A stretch of 64,000 bases of DNA, from assembly GCF_030463535.1 (NCBI RefSeq), contig NC_132888.1:24021269-24085268 (forward strand), read 5' to 3'. Position numbers and translations under genes: made by a program. This DNA comes from Salminus brasiliensis (taxonomy: Eukaryota; Chordata; Actinopteri; Characiformes; Bryconidae). This document shows positions 45,801 to 53,019 of this stretch, in pieces (position 1 is the stretch's first letter; each line of letters opens with the position of its first letter). Under the pieces are notes generated by a model, which did not search any database, was not told where the DNA came from, and saw only the letters and a program-made list of their open reading frames with translations.

Positions 45801-47576
45801 CCTCAACCAGTAAATGCTGTTCTTTCAATCTTATTTGGGATAAAATATAAAAAAAGTACAAGCTATAAAAAGTAGCAGGATTTAGAGCTATCCAGTATTT
45901 AAGTCCGAGTCCGTCTCAGTATTGGTACTCGGTATCAGAAGATACCTGAAAATCTGGGACCGGTATTGGAAAGAAAAAGTAGTCGTGCAGCCCTAGTGTC
46001 AACCTGTAGCTACTCTTCTGGGAAGGCCTTTCACTAGGGTTGCAGTGGTGTGAGATTTTGGTATAACTGCCTCAAAACAAAAACACCAGGGTTTTACTGT
46101 ATCATGAGGTCAAGTTTTTTAGAACTGTTCTGTATCCAACTAATTATTATTTTTATTATGAATGAATGGATTATGGATTATTTTCTCCATTGACTGATTC
46201 TTTCCTATCCGATACAGAGTACTGATACTTTAGAGGGGTTACTTTTTTATATCTGATCCCAAATAAGCTCTAATAAGCTTGAAAGATCAGCGTTTACTGG
46301 TTGAGGAGCTGCACATTTAAAAAAATCAGAATGTCCACAATGCAGAAACACGTGCAGGTAGGAAAGCAGAATCTGGCTAAGCTTCACCAAACAGCTTTTT
46401 AATCAGTGTGTAAAATTCCCCATTTCAGAGCAGTGATTAAACACCAGTTTAGAAACAGAAAGAGCTTCTGCAGTGATTTCACATTCAGGTCCACGTCTCT
46501 GTGTAAAAAGTACTGAACTTCAGTGTGTGTTAGTCTTTAAACCAGCTGCTGAAACTCCAAAAACAAAAACAGCACATGGAGAGAGAGAGAGAGCTGTAAT
46601 GAAAAGTTCATTAAATGTGTGTTTAATAATAATAATAATAATAATAATAACTGTCTATGACAGATGTGTCAGTAAGCTTCATGGTATCAGTGCTCTCTAT
46701 TGCAGAGACCGGTACTTAAGTGTAAGTGCCAGTATTGGTTTATGGCGATTGATGGAGAAAATCAATCAGCCGATGAATCCATAATAAAAATAATCATTAG
46801 TTGGATACAGAACAGTTCAAAAGAGCTTGACCTCATGATCCAGTCAACCGTGTTATTTTCTGAGGCAGTTATCATACCAAAACCTCACACCACTGCAACC
46901 CTAGTGAAAGGCCTTCCCAGTGGAGGAGCTACAGGTTGTTACTGCAGCAAAGTGGGACAAACCTCCTTATGAATACCCTTCATTTTGGAGGAAACGTTGG
47001 ATGACCAGTTGTTTTTAAACGTTTGACTAACATTAATTATAGCTACATATTGCCCCACCAATCCGTAAGTCGGTTCAGGTGGTGGCTACAGCTATCTAGC
47101 TAATTAATAACGTATTAACTCGTATCTCTCAAACAGAAAAGCTAAACACTGTAGCTAGCACTAGCTAGATAGCTATGGGCTGGCCCATCAACATGCTGGA
47201 GCACTTCTTCAGTCCAGTAGTCCTGCTTGATAAACAGACACAGTGATTGAACCCAGCCGCCTAAAGAGCGCTACCGAGTCAGGCAAGCCGGCCAAGACAG
47301 CCCGGCTATTAGCTGAAGGGTTTATCAGGGTCCGGTAGTGCAGTATCTGGAGGGTGTAGGAGCTGCTGCTGCTGCTGGATTAGCAGGTAGCTAACTAACT
47401 ACTTCAGCTGTCAACAACAAAGCTCAACGGCTCCTCTCCTCTCCTCTCCTCTCCTCTCCTCTCCTCTCCTCTCCTCTCCTCCTCCTCCTCCTCAGTCAGT
47501 CCACACAGCCTACACTCAGCCAACCTTTCTTTCGGAGGTTTCCACTCTTGGCGGACTTCACTTTCTTGTTCTTCAT
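22647..47576 (-). CDS. c2cd3: C2 domain-containing protein 3, centriole elongation regulator
   Basis: Large centriolar/centriolar-satellite protein needed for distal appendage assembly and primary cilium formation; loss impairs Hedgehog signalling in vertebrates. About 35 coding exons over 25 kb give roughly 2,240 residues (human about 2,350). Order of recognisable segments: basic N-terminus; an N-terminal C2-like domain ([13 protein letters not shown]...RWWGES...[10 protein letters not shown]); a low-complexity linker; then successive C2-type domains, including [111 protein letters not shown] and [19 protein letters not shown]; and a Glu/Ser-rich tail. Every exon junction checked keeps frame with GT/AG sites except the exon 33-34 join. 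Exon blocks are listed separately. Confidence 0.95.
24213..24470 (+). mobile_element. Tc1-like transposon remnant
   Basis: Decayed piece of the same Tc1 family as 35.3 kb, including a run like AAGATCTAGAAGACCAGGAA. It lies in a c2cd3 intron directly before another remnant. Ends undefined. Confidence 0.45.
24479..25837 (+). mobile_element. Decayed Tc1-like element
   Basis: Left CTACACTACATGGTCAGAAAG and right ACTTGTGGCCACATAGTGTAG are approximate inverse ends. At 25,550-25,690 the plus strand encodes a broken FW-type [10 protein letters not shown]...[18 protein letters not shown] block, so the last catalytic region is recognisable. Several frameshifts and stops. Lies in the c2cd3 intron between exons 32 and 33. 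Confidence 0.7.
27297..27495. mobile_element. hAT-type MITE, 183 bp
   Basis: Element 27305-27487 begins CAGGACGGCTCAATCCTGGT and ends with the inverse ACCAGGATTGAGCAGCCCTG. Flanks are TCTTAGAG (27297-27304) and TTTTAGAG (27488-27495), an 8-bp target duplication with one mismatch. The 30-bp ends are nearly identical. In a c2cd3 intron. Confidence 0.85.
27885..27975. repeat. Short dispersed repeat tail
   Basis: Contains GGGTTAAATGCGGAGGACAC and GTGACAAATACGTGCACC, a sequence common at the 3' ends of fish retroposons from memory. Only one copy is in the window. Confidence 0.4.
28000..28710 (-). mobile_element. Decayed Tc1-like element
   Basis: The minus strand retains [20 protein letters not shown] (about 28,080-28,150; the last catalytic Glu is Lys here) and a [12 protein letters not shown] block (about 28,340-28,380), both Tc1 transposase landmarks, separated by frameshifts. 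Lies in a c2cd3 intron. Confidence 0.75.
29207..34915 (-). CDS. c2cd3: c2cd3 exons 18-28 (C-terminal C2 domains)
   Basis: Exons 34915-34732, 34571-34399, 33738-33603, 33428-33175, 32338-32261, 32159-31749, 31588-31367, 30514-30161, 29829-29691, 29593-29529 and 29412-29207. They encode at least three C2-type units: [10 protein letters not shown]...[17 protein letters not shown]...[10 protein letters not shown]...[16 protein letters not shown]; and the last with CVSYATAD...[22 protein letters not shown]...[16 protein letters not shown]. Exon phases alternate but always join in frame. Confidence 0.93.
30600..31050. other. c2cd3 intron, nothing recognised
   Basis: AT-rich intron sequence between exons 24 and 25. 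No repeat terminus or conserved frame. Confidence 0.35.
32340..33174. other. c2cd3 intron, nothing recognised
   Basis: Intron between exons 21 and 22. AT-rich, with short TACATA-type simple sequence near 32,990-33,030. No element identified. Confidence 0.35.
33950..34375. mobile_element. Tc1-type non-coding remnant
   Basis: Starts with a GAAAAAGTAAGTGAACCC-like terminus and ends with the inverse-type AGGGTTCACATATTTTATC. The inside holds no readable transposase. A C14 run and a palindrome lie near its left end. Confidence 0.45.
34020..34050. repeat. Perfect 13-bp inverted repeat next to a C14 run
   Basis: CTACTATCAAGTA (34020-34032) and its exact inverse (34038-34050) are separated by 5 bp. 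A further ACTTGATA at 34012 extends the palindrome to the left. A run of 14 C bases is at 33998-34011. Confidence 0.9.
34985..35246. repeat. Dispersed SINE-like repeat, copy 1
   Basis: Includes ACACACACAGTGACCATAAG, CTGCTCAAGGGCCCAATAGC and CTCTAACCACTGAGCCACCA. Shares its layout with 37259-37500 in the same orientation. Both lie in c2cd3 introns. The class is inferred. Confidence 0.5.
35318..35990 (+). mobile_element. Decayed Tc1-like element
   Basis: Termini CAGTGCCATGCAAGCATATG and the inverse-type CCAAAACCTTTGAATTCGAC then TGTA. The body resembles a Tc1 transposase gene (GGAAGACCAAG...TGTAGGATTG) with a large insertion or degeneration near 35,710-35,775 (A-rich). Same family as the minus-strand remnant at 4.2 kb. 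Confidence 0.65.
36085..36480 (-). repeat. Dispersed repeat, copy 1 (inverse of 44.3 kb)
   Basis: On the minus strand reads GATGGGTGTGGTGGTCTCGA then TTGGCAACAGAAAACACAG and AAAACAACCTAGGCAGAC, matching 44,330-44,520 on the plus strand. The frame encoding [20 protein letters not shown] is kept between copies. Class unknown. Confidence 0.65.
36508..40673 (-). CDS. c2cd3: c2cd3 exons 9-17 (central C2 domains)
   Basis: Exons 40673-40609, about 40268-40059, 39956-39847, 39760-39642, 39527-39396, 39214-38732, 37695-37544, 37124-36881 and 36691-36508. The acceptor of the second (exon 10) is ambiguous: an AG before 40268 or before 40262 both keep frame. Exon 14 (39214-38732, 161 codons) carries a Ser/Pro-rich linker and the start of a C2 domain ([15 protein letters not shown]). 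Exons 15-16 continue it with [17 protein letters not shown] and [13 protein letters not shown]. Confidence 0.92.
37259..37500. repeat. Dispersed SINE-like repeat, copy 2
   Basis: Aligns with 34985-35246 over ACAGATGGAATTTG..., the CACACTAGTGATCAAACACA segment and a GGGGGGGCAGAGAGGGTGAAG segment, and ends in AAGCGCTTAGCCACC. In the c2cd3 intron between exons 15 and 16. Confidence 0.5.
37755..38360 (+). repeat. Interspersed repeat family F, fullest plus-strand copy
   Basis: Contains AGATACTGGCACTTACACAC, CTGAAGTTCAGTACTTTTTAC, CCTGAATGTGAAATCACTGC, AGCTGTTTGGTGAAGCTTAG and CAGTTCCTCAACCAGTAAATG in order. The same blocks occur inverted at 46.2-46.75 kb and partly at 45.7-46.0 kb. Probably a non-autonomous DNA transposon. 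No coding capacity. Confidence 0.7.
40327..40530. mobile_element. MITE, GGTGCTACAAATGGTTC family
   Basis: Begins CACTCTTAAAACAATAAAAG then GTGCTACAAATGGTTCTTTG, ends GTTCAAAGAACCATCTGAAG and TTTTTTAAGAGTGTAC. A palindromic 200-bp element like that at 14717-14950, in the c2cd3 intron between exons 9 and 10. Confidence 0.7.
40674..41850. other. c2cd3 intron, weak GCCTTAGTAAG repeats only
   Basis: Between exons 8 and 9. At about 41,488-41,590 there are loose repeats of GCCTTAGTAAG / GGCCCTAGT. No gene or transposon terminus recognised elsewhere. Confidence 0.45.
41851..47576 (-). CDS. c2cd3: c2cd3 exons 1-8 (N-terminal part)
   Basis: Exon 1 47576-47525 ([17 protein letters not shown], a basic start like the human protein), 45192-44923, 43540-43383, 43216-43017, 42914-42697, 42555-42423, 42344-42204 and 41998-41851. 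Exons 2-3 form the first C2-like domain. Exon 6 has [19 protein letters not shown], and exons 7-8 carry VDLLLGS and SPPDS...[14 protein letters not shown], all conserved landmarks of the family. Intron 1 (45193-47524) is loaded with repeats and a duplicated block. Confidence 0.93.
43541..44329. other. c2cd3 intron 2, nothing recognised
   Basis: First part of the intron between exons 2 and 3. No identifiable repeat or conserved frame until the dispersed repeat at 44,330. Confidence 0.35.
44330..44520 (+). repeat. Dispersed repeat, copy 2
   Basis: Inverse copy of 36085-36480, with GATGGGCGTGGTGGTCTCGA, CTTGGCAACGGAAAACACAG and AAAACAACCTAGGCAGAC. Lies in c2cd3 intron 2. Confidence 0.65.
45470..45655. 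repeat. Degraded copy of the 47.2-47.5-kb block
   Basis: GAGTCAGGCAAG, GTTTATTAGGGTCAGTTAGTG, CAGTATCTG, GAGCTGCTG and AAAGCTCAACGGCTCCT occur in the same order and spacing as at 47215-47500. Same orientation. Both are in c2cd3 intron 1. Confidence 0.8.
45705..46000 (+). repeat. Partial copy of interspersed repeat family F
   Basis: Shares AGCTGTTTGGTGAAGCTTAG and CAGTTCCTCAACCAGTAAATG with 37755-38360, and ends TCGTGCAGCCCTAGTG. It lacks the middle of the element. Confidence 0.65.
46000..46939. mobile_element. Fold-back element with about 200-bp inverted arms
   Basis: Left arm 46000-46205 and right arm about 46740-46939 are inverse copies. Both carry AACCTGTAGCT, GGGAAGGCCTTTCACTAGGG, TTGCAGTGGTGTGAG and GAACTGTTCTGTATCCAACT in mirrored order. 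The centre (46,225-46,745) is an inverted copy of repeat family F, including a GAGAGAGAGAGAG run and a (TAA)n run near 46,620-46,650. No transposase frame. Lies in c2cd3 intron 1. Confidence 0.8.
47215..47500. repeat. Parent-like copy of the duplicated block, with (TCTCC)n
   Basis: Longer and GC-richer counterpart of 45470-45655, just inside c2cd3 intron 1. It ends in a (CTCTC)n then CTCCTC run at about 47,430-47,493, which on the minus strand lies about 30 bp after the exon 1 donor. Confidence 0.8.
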
Positions 47577-47739
47577 CTCTGACACAGAGCAGGTGGGTCT
47601 GTCGGTCTCGGTGATCAGGTTATCATCTCTGTCCCCCCAACTTTCTGTGTTTCAGCGCAGCTCAGCAACCAAACCACAACAACCGCCTCTCCGCTCAGTC
47701 CGCTTCTTCTGTGGATTTGAGTAAAGCTCTGGATCGCTC
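47577..47739 (-). promoter_or_regulatory. c2cd3 5' UTR and proximal promoter region (inferred)
   Basis: GC-richer stretch directly upstream of the c2cd3 start codon and before the palindromic satellite. A housekeeping-type promoter is expected here. No TATA box or specific factor site can be called, and the transcription start is not visible. Confidence 0.4.
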
Positions 47740-47840
47740 AGGACCGCCGCCTGCAGGCCTGGCGTGCTATCACACACATTAAACCTGCAACGCTGGCAAA
47801 AAAAGACCAAATAAATAAATAAATAAATAAATAATTATAC

Positions 47841-47878
<38 letters not shown>

Positions 47879-47933
47879 CCTGCAACGCTGCCAAGAAAAG
47901 ACCAAATAAATAAATAAATAATTATACAATTGA

Positions 47934-48001
<68 letters not shown>

Positions 48002-48133
48002 CCTGCAACGCAACCAAGAAAAAAACAAACAAATAAATAAATAATTATACAATTGAATATATAAATATATATATATTAAACCTGCAACGCTGCCAAGAAA
48101 AAAACAAATAAATAAATAAATAAATAATTATAC

Positions 48134-48170
<37 letters not shown>

Positions 48171-48250
48171 CATTTCTATATATATATATGTGAATATATA
48201 TGCAGGTTTAATGTGTGTGATAGCACGCCAGGCCTACAGGCGGCGGTCCT
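47740..48250. repeat. Palindrome with 50-bp arms around a four-unit satellite
   Basis: The left arm 47740-47789 and right arm 48201-48250 are inverse copies that differ at one base. They contain AGGACCGCCGCCTG and GCCTGGCGTGCTATCACACA. Between them are four tandem units starting at about 47778, 47873, 47997 and 48075. Each reads ATTAAACCTGCAACGC, an AATAAATA-rich segment, ATTATACAATTGAATAT and a TA run of variable length. It starts about 165 bp upstream of the c2cd3 start codon. The IYIYIY open frame here is an artefact. Confidence 0.92.
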
Positions 48251-48394
48251 TAATTAAGATTAATTAGCTGGTCTTTTTTAAGCAATTCAAATAAAAAACT
48301 TTAAATCTAATCTCTTGTCTAATATATAATACAAACAGAAAGTTCTTACCATATATAACAAAAAGTAGTACCATTTATGAACCGTTTTTGGTTC

Positions 48395-48600
48395 CTATAC
48401 GAAAAACTTTTTTTTTTAAAGAGTGTGTAAATAACCTTCAAGATAAAAAAAAAAAAAAAGCCAAAGCTCTTTACCAATGTAAAGGTTTTTCACACTTACA
48501 GCTTCTTTAGAAAATGGATCTGGAACAAAGAACTGGAACAAAGATCTCTTTGCTTCTTTGAAAATATGTCTGAAATTGAAAGTTTTTTAGGCGTCTAACT
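48395..48600. repeat. Degenerate MITE of the GGTTC family
   Basis: ACCGTTTTTGGTTCCTATAC and an AAGAGTGTG terminus, with inverted-type sequence to about 48,560. Resembles the elements at 14.7 and 40.3 kb but is more decayed. Confidence 0.4.
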
Positions 48601-48851
48601 CCTGACGTCCTCAAAGTGGTTGTTTACCAAGGTAAGTATAGGTTAGTGGGGAAAACGCAAAAAACAGTGCTCTAGCTCATACTACTAAACAAGTGAACTC
48701 TGTAGCTGATCTGGACACTGTGTGAATCATTCTGGATGAATGGACCAATGGAGCTTTCTGACTTTCATATTGATTGCAAGTTCATTTCAAAACAACATAT
48801 CTAATGTAATATATAATGAATCTGTAATATATAGCCAGCAAACAACAATCG

Positions 48852-49618
48852 TTTACATTTACAGCATTTAGCAGACTCTCTTATTCTTCGCTATTTACTC
48901 AAGAATAACCTTAGCTAAGATCAAAGATACCTCTAAGCTTAGACACTACTAAACACAAGTCAATATGGAGACCATAGTACTCTGTTATTCGCCCAAGTAC
49001 TCTCAGAGGAGGTGGGTCTTTAGTCTGCGTTTGAAGACAGCGAGCGACTTTGCTGTTCGGACACCCAGGAGAAGTTCGTTCCACCACTTCGGTGCCAGGA
49101 CAGAAAAAAGCCTGTCTTGGCTTTGTAGGCCAGCGTCAGGGTTTTGAATCTGATGCGGGCAGCTACAGGAAGCCAGTAAAGAGAAAGCAGCAGTGGAGTG
49201 ACATGGCTGAATTTAGGAACATTGAAGACGACCCATGCCGCTGCATTCTGGATGAGTTGCAGGGGCCTGATGGTGCACAGAGGGAGACCAGCCAGAAGAG
49301 AGTTGCAGTAATCAAGTCTGGAAGTGACGAGAGAATGAACGAGCACCTGGGCGACTCTGTAGAGAGGAAGGGTCGAATTCTCCGGATGTTGTACAGGAGA
49401 AATCTGCAGGACCGAGTTACGTTTGCAACATGGCTTGAGAACAATAACTGATCATCCATGACTACACCAAGGCTTCGAGCTTCTGTAGAAGGAGTGACCA
49501 GTATGTTCTCAAAGGAGATGGCAAGATCGTTTTAGGTCCAGCAGTTCCCGGGATGTACAGCAGCTCTGTCTTGCTGGGGTTGAGTTTAAGGTGGTGAAGA
49601 GACACCATCTCCATGCAG
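48852..49618 (-). mobile_element. 5'-truncated CR1/L2-type LINE, RT C-terminus and 3' UTR
   Basis: The minus strand encodes [20 protein letters not shown]-like (about 49,459-49,390) and, after a frameshift, [17 protein letters not shown] and [19 protein letters not shown] (49,340-49,100), the end of the reverse transcriptase region of fish non-LTR elements. The frame breaks several times. The 3' UTR reaches the tail GCTGTAAATGTAAAC at 48,852. A related tail lies at 16730-16943. Confidence 0.88.
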
Positions 49619-49789
49619 AGCTTTAAATTGTATAAATATCATTATTTATACAATATTCTAAGTTTACTGTTGGTTAACATTAGCTAACATGTTTGACAAA
49701 AACAATGCCTTTTCCCACCTCACTGCATGACTATGCTTGTGACTGTTAATCTGCATGGACTATCATCTCACTCACATTTTCATCTTGTA

Positions 49790-50060
49790 TGGCTTGACAC
49801 CACATTTACCTTTTTTCTAAATTCTTTTGTTTTATGGTTTTCTTTATTCCTTTTTTGCTTTTTATTATTATTATAGGGTGTCGACCAGAGGAGGATGGGT
49901 TCCCCTTTTGAGTCTTGGTTCCTTCCTGATGTTTTTTTTCCTCTTGACCAGAGGGAGTTTTTCCTTGCCACTGTTGCCACTAGCTTGCTCTAAAGAGGCT
50001 CAGACCCGGATCTCTGTAAACATTCGTTGTCAAAAAGGCTATATAAATAAAATTAAATAG
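49790..50060 (+). repeat. Retroposon 3' end (GACCAGAGGAGGATGGG family)
   Basis: GTCGACCAGAGGAGGATGGG, TTGAGTCTTGGTTCCTTCC and GGAGTTTTTCCTTGCCACTG, ending AAAGGCTATATAAATAAAAT. From memory this is a frequent 3' end of fish non-LTR elements. No coding part remains. Confidence 0.6.
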
Positions 50061-50169
50061 AATTACATTTCCTTAGAAATACAACATAAACAGCACATTC
50101 AACTGCTACTTCAACAGTGGAGTGAATAGATCTTCAACAAAGCCATGAGCCTTTCAGTTTTACTGCTCT

Positions 50170-50230
50170 GTATATATATATATATATATATATGTGTATA
50201 TATATATATGTGTATATATATATATTAGAA

Positions 50231-50273
<43 letters not shown>

Positions 50274-50290
50274 TATATCTTTATTATTAA
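50170..50290. repeat. (TA)n/(TATG)n microsatellite
   Basis: Several TA runs interrupted by TGTGTA and TAGAAA. No other content. Confidence 0.95.
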
Positions 50291-50299
50291 ATAACAACG

Positions 50300-51580
50300 A
50301 GGGGTACGAGGCGTACAGAGCAAAACAAAAAGAAATTAAATTAATGGGAACAAACCAATAACATCACGATTAATCAAAAAGTGAAAAATGAACAATGTTA
50401 TTAATATTTTATTAATCTTGCTCACATTTACCATTGTTTATCATTGGACTTTATGACTTTATATGGTTTATGACTGTATGCATGTGTGTGGTATTCGATA
50501 GTGTGAAAGAGTGGTATTGTTTTATTTGTCTTATACTGGTTCATAGTAATAGTTTATTAAACATGATCACATTTCAAATATAGATACAAAGATGCAATCA
50601 TCATAACCAATAATAAAGCACACACAAAAATATACACACTGATTCTATGTAACCCTTTCTATGTAAATCATCCTTTGAATTTAAGTATTTTCAAATTTAA
50701 GCTGCAGAAGTAAGTTACAATACTTACTATTACAACTATTACTCTCCAAATGTATTTAACAAGCAAATGCAGTCAAACAACATGATGGTAGATTATGTAA
50801 GAGGCAGCAGCAGCAATTTATTGACTGTACTTTATTTAACACAGCTCTAATGAACTGTGGTAAAGGGACATATTCCAGTCCAGTCCAAAACTCTGGTGTC
50901 AAGCTGACTCACAGACATGGGCTCATGTCAAATACCTTCTACCTTTTATACTAACAAAAGGACTTCTGTGTGTATCTCCATGTATTACATTACAGTCTCA
51001 TTAAATGTATAGGAAGCTCTGTAGTGAAGGATCTGAATATCAACCTTGACGTATGCTTGTGCTTGTTCTTGAGGATGCTGAAGGAGATTTACATGGAACT
51101 TTCTGATGTGAGGCACATATGACATGAGTTGATTCACTCTCACAAACCAATCCAACATGCCAACATTTTAATATTTTAAATGTATAATTTTTTTTAGATT
51201 TTAGATTTGATGCAACATTTTGAAGCAAGTCACCATTTTTGATGCGTCACCAGAAACATAGACTATTGTATATAGCCCACAATTTAACCCAAATTCCATG
51301 TAATTGGAGACAGAATTGTTTACATGTAGAAGATATACATCTAAAAAGGCTAATGCCTGAGAGGTTCTTAATAGTACATTAGTACAGTAAGTGGTTACAA
51401 ACACATTTCCTGATGTATGAAATATTGTTTTCATCATGTACATGTAGAGACTATTTAGATTTTCTTTGGATTTACTTTTATTTTATAAATTTACATTATA
51501 ACTATTATCATCATCAACATTACATATACAAATTAAGATGACATGCAAGTTCACTCATCATTCTGGATAGTAAATAAATG
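50300..51580. other. No gene recognised
   Basis: AT-rich DNA between the microsatellite and the MITE at 51,587. Only short open frames with no family signature. Confidence 0.35.
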
Positions 51581-51586
51581 GGTATA

Positions 51587-51875
51587 CACTACATGGACAA
51601 AAGTATTGGGACACACCTCTTAATCACTGAATTCAGGTGTTTCATACAGTGCCATTGCTACAGGTGTAAAAATCAAGCACCTAGCCATGCGGTCTGCCTT
51701 TCCACACATTAGTGAAAGAATGGGTGGTTCTAAAGAACTCACTGAACTCCAGCGTGGTTCTGTAATAGGAGCCACCATAGCAAGTGGGTGAAATTTCCTC
51801 CCTCCTAGAGTCTCCAACACTTTGTTGACTCAATAACTGCATAATATGTCCCAATACTTTTGTTCACATAGTGTA
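51587..51875 (+). mobile_element. Tc1-related MITE, internally deleted
   Basis: Ends TACACTACATGGACAAAAGT then ATTGGGACACA and the inverse TCCCAATACTTTTGTTCACATAG. Internal GGTTCTAAAGAACTCACTGAAC reads as a remnant of a Tc1 transposase N-terminus ([11 protein letters not shown]). An inverted and longer relative lies at 18983-19425. It ends about 30 bp after the TAS2R stop codon. Confidence 0.75.
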
Positions 51876-51906
51876 TTTGTTATCATCACCACCACTGTAA
51901 AGAAAT

Positions 51907-52917
51907 CTAGGTCGGTTTCTCTCCCTTTGTCTCCTTTACACATATTGTTCCTTTGTTCATTTGCTCCTGTATTTTACTACAACAGAACAGCCTGCAGAAC
52001 GTCTCTCTCAGCTTCTTTGTGGAAGCTGTTGAAAGGGCAGCAGTCATGATACAATAGAAAGAGAAGCCAAATATTATAATGAGGTAACTAACATTTGACG
52101 CCATCATCTTTAAGATAAAGAAGAAGGCCACAATGGCCAGGGTTATGAGATACACTCCAACTAGAGAGATGTTCAGCTTGCACACAAACATATATGAGTC
52201 TAAGCTCTGTACTTGGATCTGGTTCTTATTAAGTGTCACTGTGTGTTGACACAGATAGATCACCATTCTGATGGAAGTTGGTAGCATGATCATCAAAGGG
52301 AAAGGGCAGAGAAAAGACAGAAAACTCATACTATAGAGTTGTGTATTGATCAGTGGTGTGAAAATGGGTAAAAGACAGGTAGCATTTGTGGTGTTTAAGG
52401 TGTTGTTGGTACCATGTGTAGTACTTCTGGTTCCTGGTTCAGATCCAGGAGAGTGAAGCGTGAGGAAAGGGAGAAACAGCAAGAAGGAACCTATGCAGAT
52501 GAGCAGTAGTGCAGTGTTTGTGATGAAGGAGATGTTCCTCTTTAGTGTGCAGAGACACTCGCAACTGGAAAAGCTCACAACTTTCACACAGTGGAACACA
52601 CTCAGCAACGCAATGGACCAGAAGCTCACACAGCTACTGCTCAGCCACATATACAACAGCATAAGAAAGTGTGACTGAAGCCTAGTGCACAAAAAAGATG
52701 GGTTTAAGCAAACACACATCACAATGAAGAAACAGGACAGTACCAGAGTAATGTTGCTGATGGAGAAGGAGAATATAATGAGACTTATGGTTTGAATGCC
52801 TTTGGTCCTCAGCTGCTGTTGGATGGTCACGATGAGGTTAAAGGTGTTCCACACTACACCAATACACACCAGTACACCTACAGCGACTAACTGCCAGATG
52901 AATGTACCAAAGGCCAT
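51907..52917 (-). CDS. Bitter taste receptor, TAS2R (T2R) family GPCR
   Basis: Intronless seven-transmembrane receptor of the T2R family, which signals through gustducin-type G proteins in taste cells. I take ATG 52917 (MAFGTFIWQLVAVG...) as the start: it puts a hydrophobic segment at the N-terminus and gives 336 residues. The frame stays open upstream to 53007 with a less plausible leader. Signs of the family: TM1 with the conserved Asn (VVWNTFNLIVT), TM3 with the T2R hallmark LSVFHCVKVVSFSS followed by LKRNISF, a long second extracellular loop with N-glycosylation sites (NNTLNTTNAT), and a short cytoplasmic tail. The usual HSFIL...KLK end is recast as a SFYCIMTAALST...KKLRETF end. No paralogue number is assigned. 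Confidence 0.82.
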   Translation of the reverse strand: MAFGTFIWQLVAVGVLVCIGVVWNTFNLIVTIQQQLRTKGIQTISLIIFSFSISNITLVLSCFFIVMCVCLNPSFLCTRLQSHFLMLLYMWLSSSCVSFWSIALLSVFHCVKVVSFSSCECLCTLKRNISFITNTALLLICIGSFLLFLPFLTLHSPGSEPGTRSTTHGTNNTLNTTNATCLLPIFTPLINTQLYSMSFLSFLCPFPLMIMLPTSIRMVIYLCQHTVTLNKNQIQVQSLDSYMFVCKLNISLVGVYLITLAIVAFFFILKMMASNVSYLIIIFGFSFYCIMTAALSTASTKKLRETFCRLFCCSKIQEQMNKGTICVKETKGEKPT

Positions 52918-53019
52918 TATGCTGAGCCACTGGGAGGTTAACTGAGCACTCAAACATGCATAGGATCCTCGCTGTCTTATAGCAAGATGAATGAATTCCA
53001 CATGCAAAGTCTGACATTG

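Noticed and set aside
47738-48052. 104-codon minus-strand frame over the palindromic satellite
   Set aside because: Composed of repeated TA-run and satellite-unit translation; no protein signature.
52918-53007. Upstream ATG of the taste receptor
   Set aside because: The added 30 residues are non-hydrophobic and lack family similarity; 52917 fits the first transmembrane segment better.
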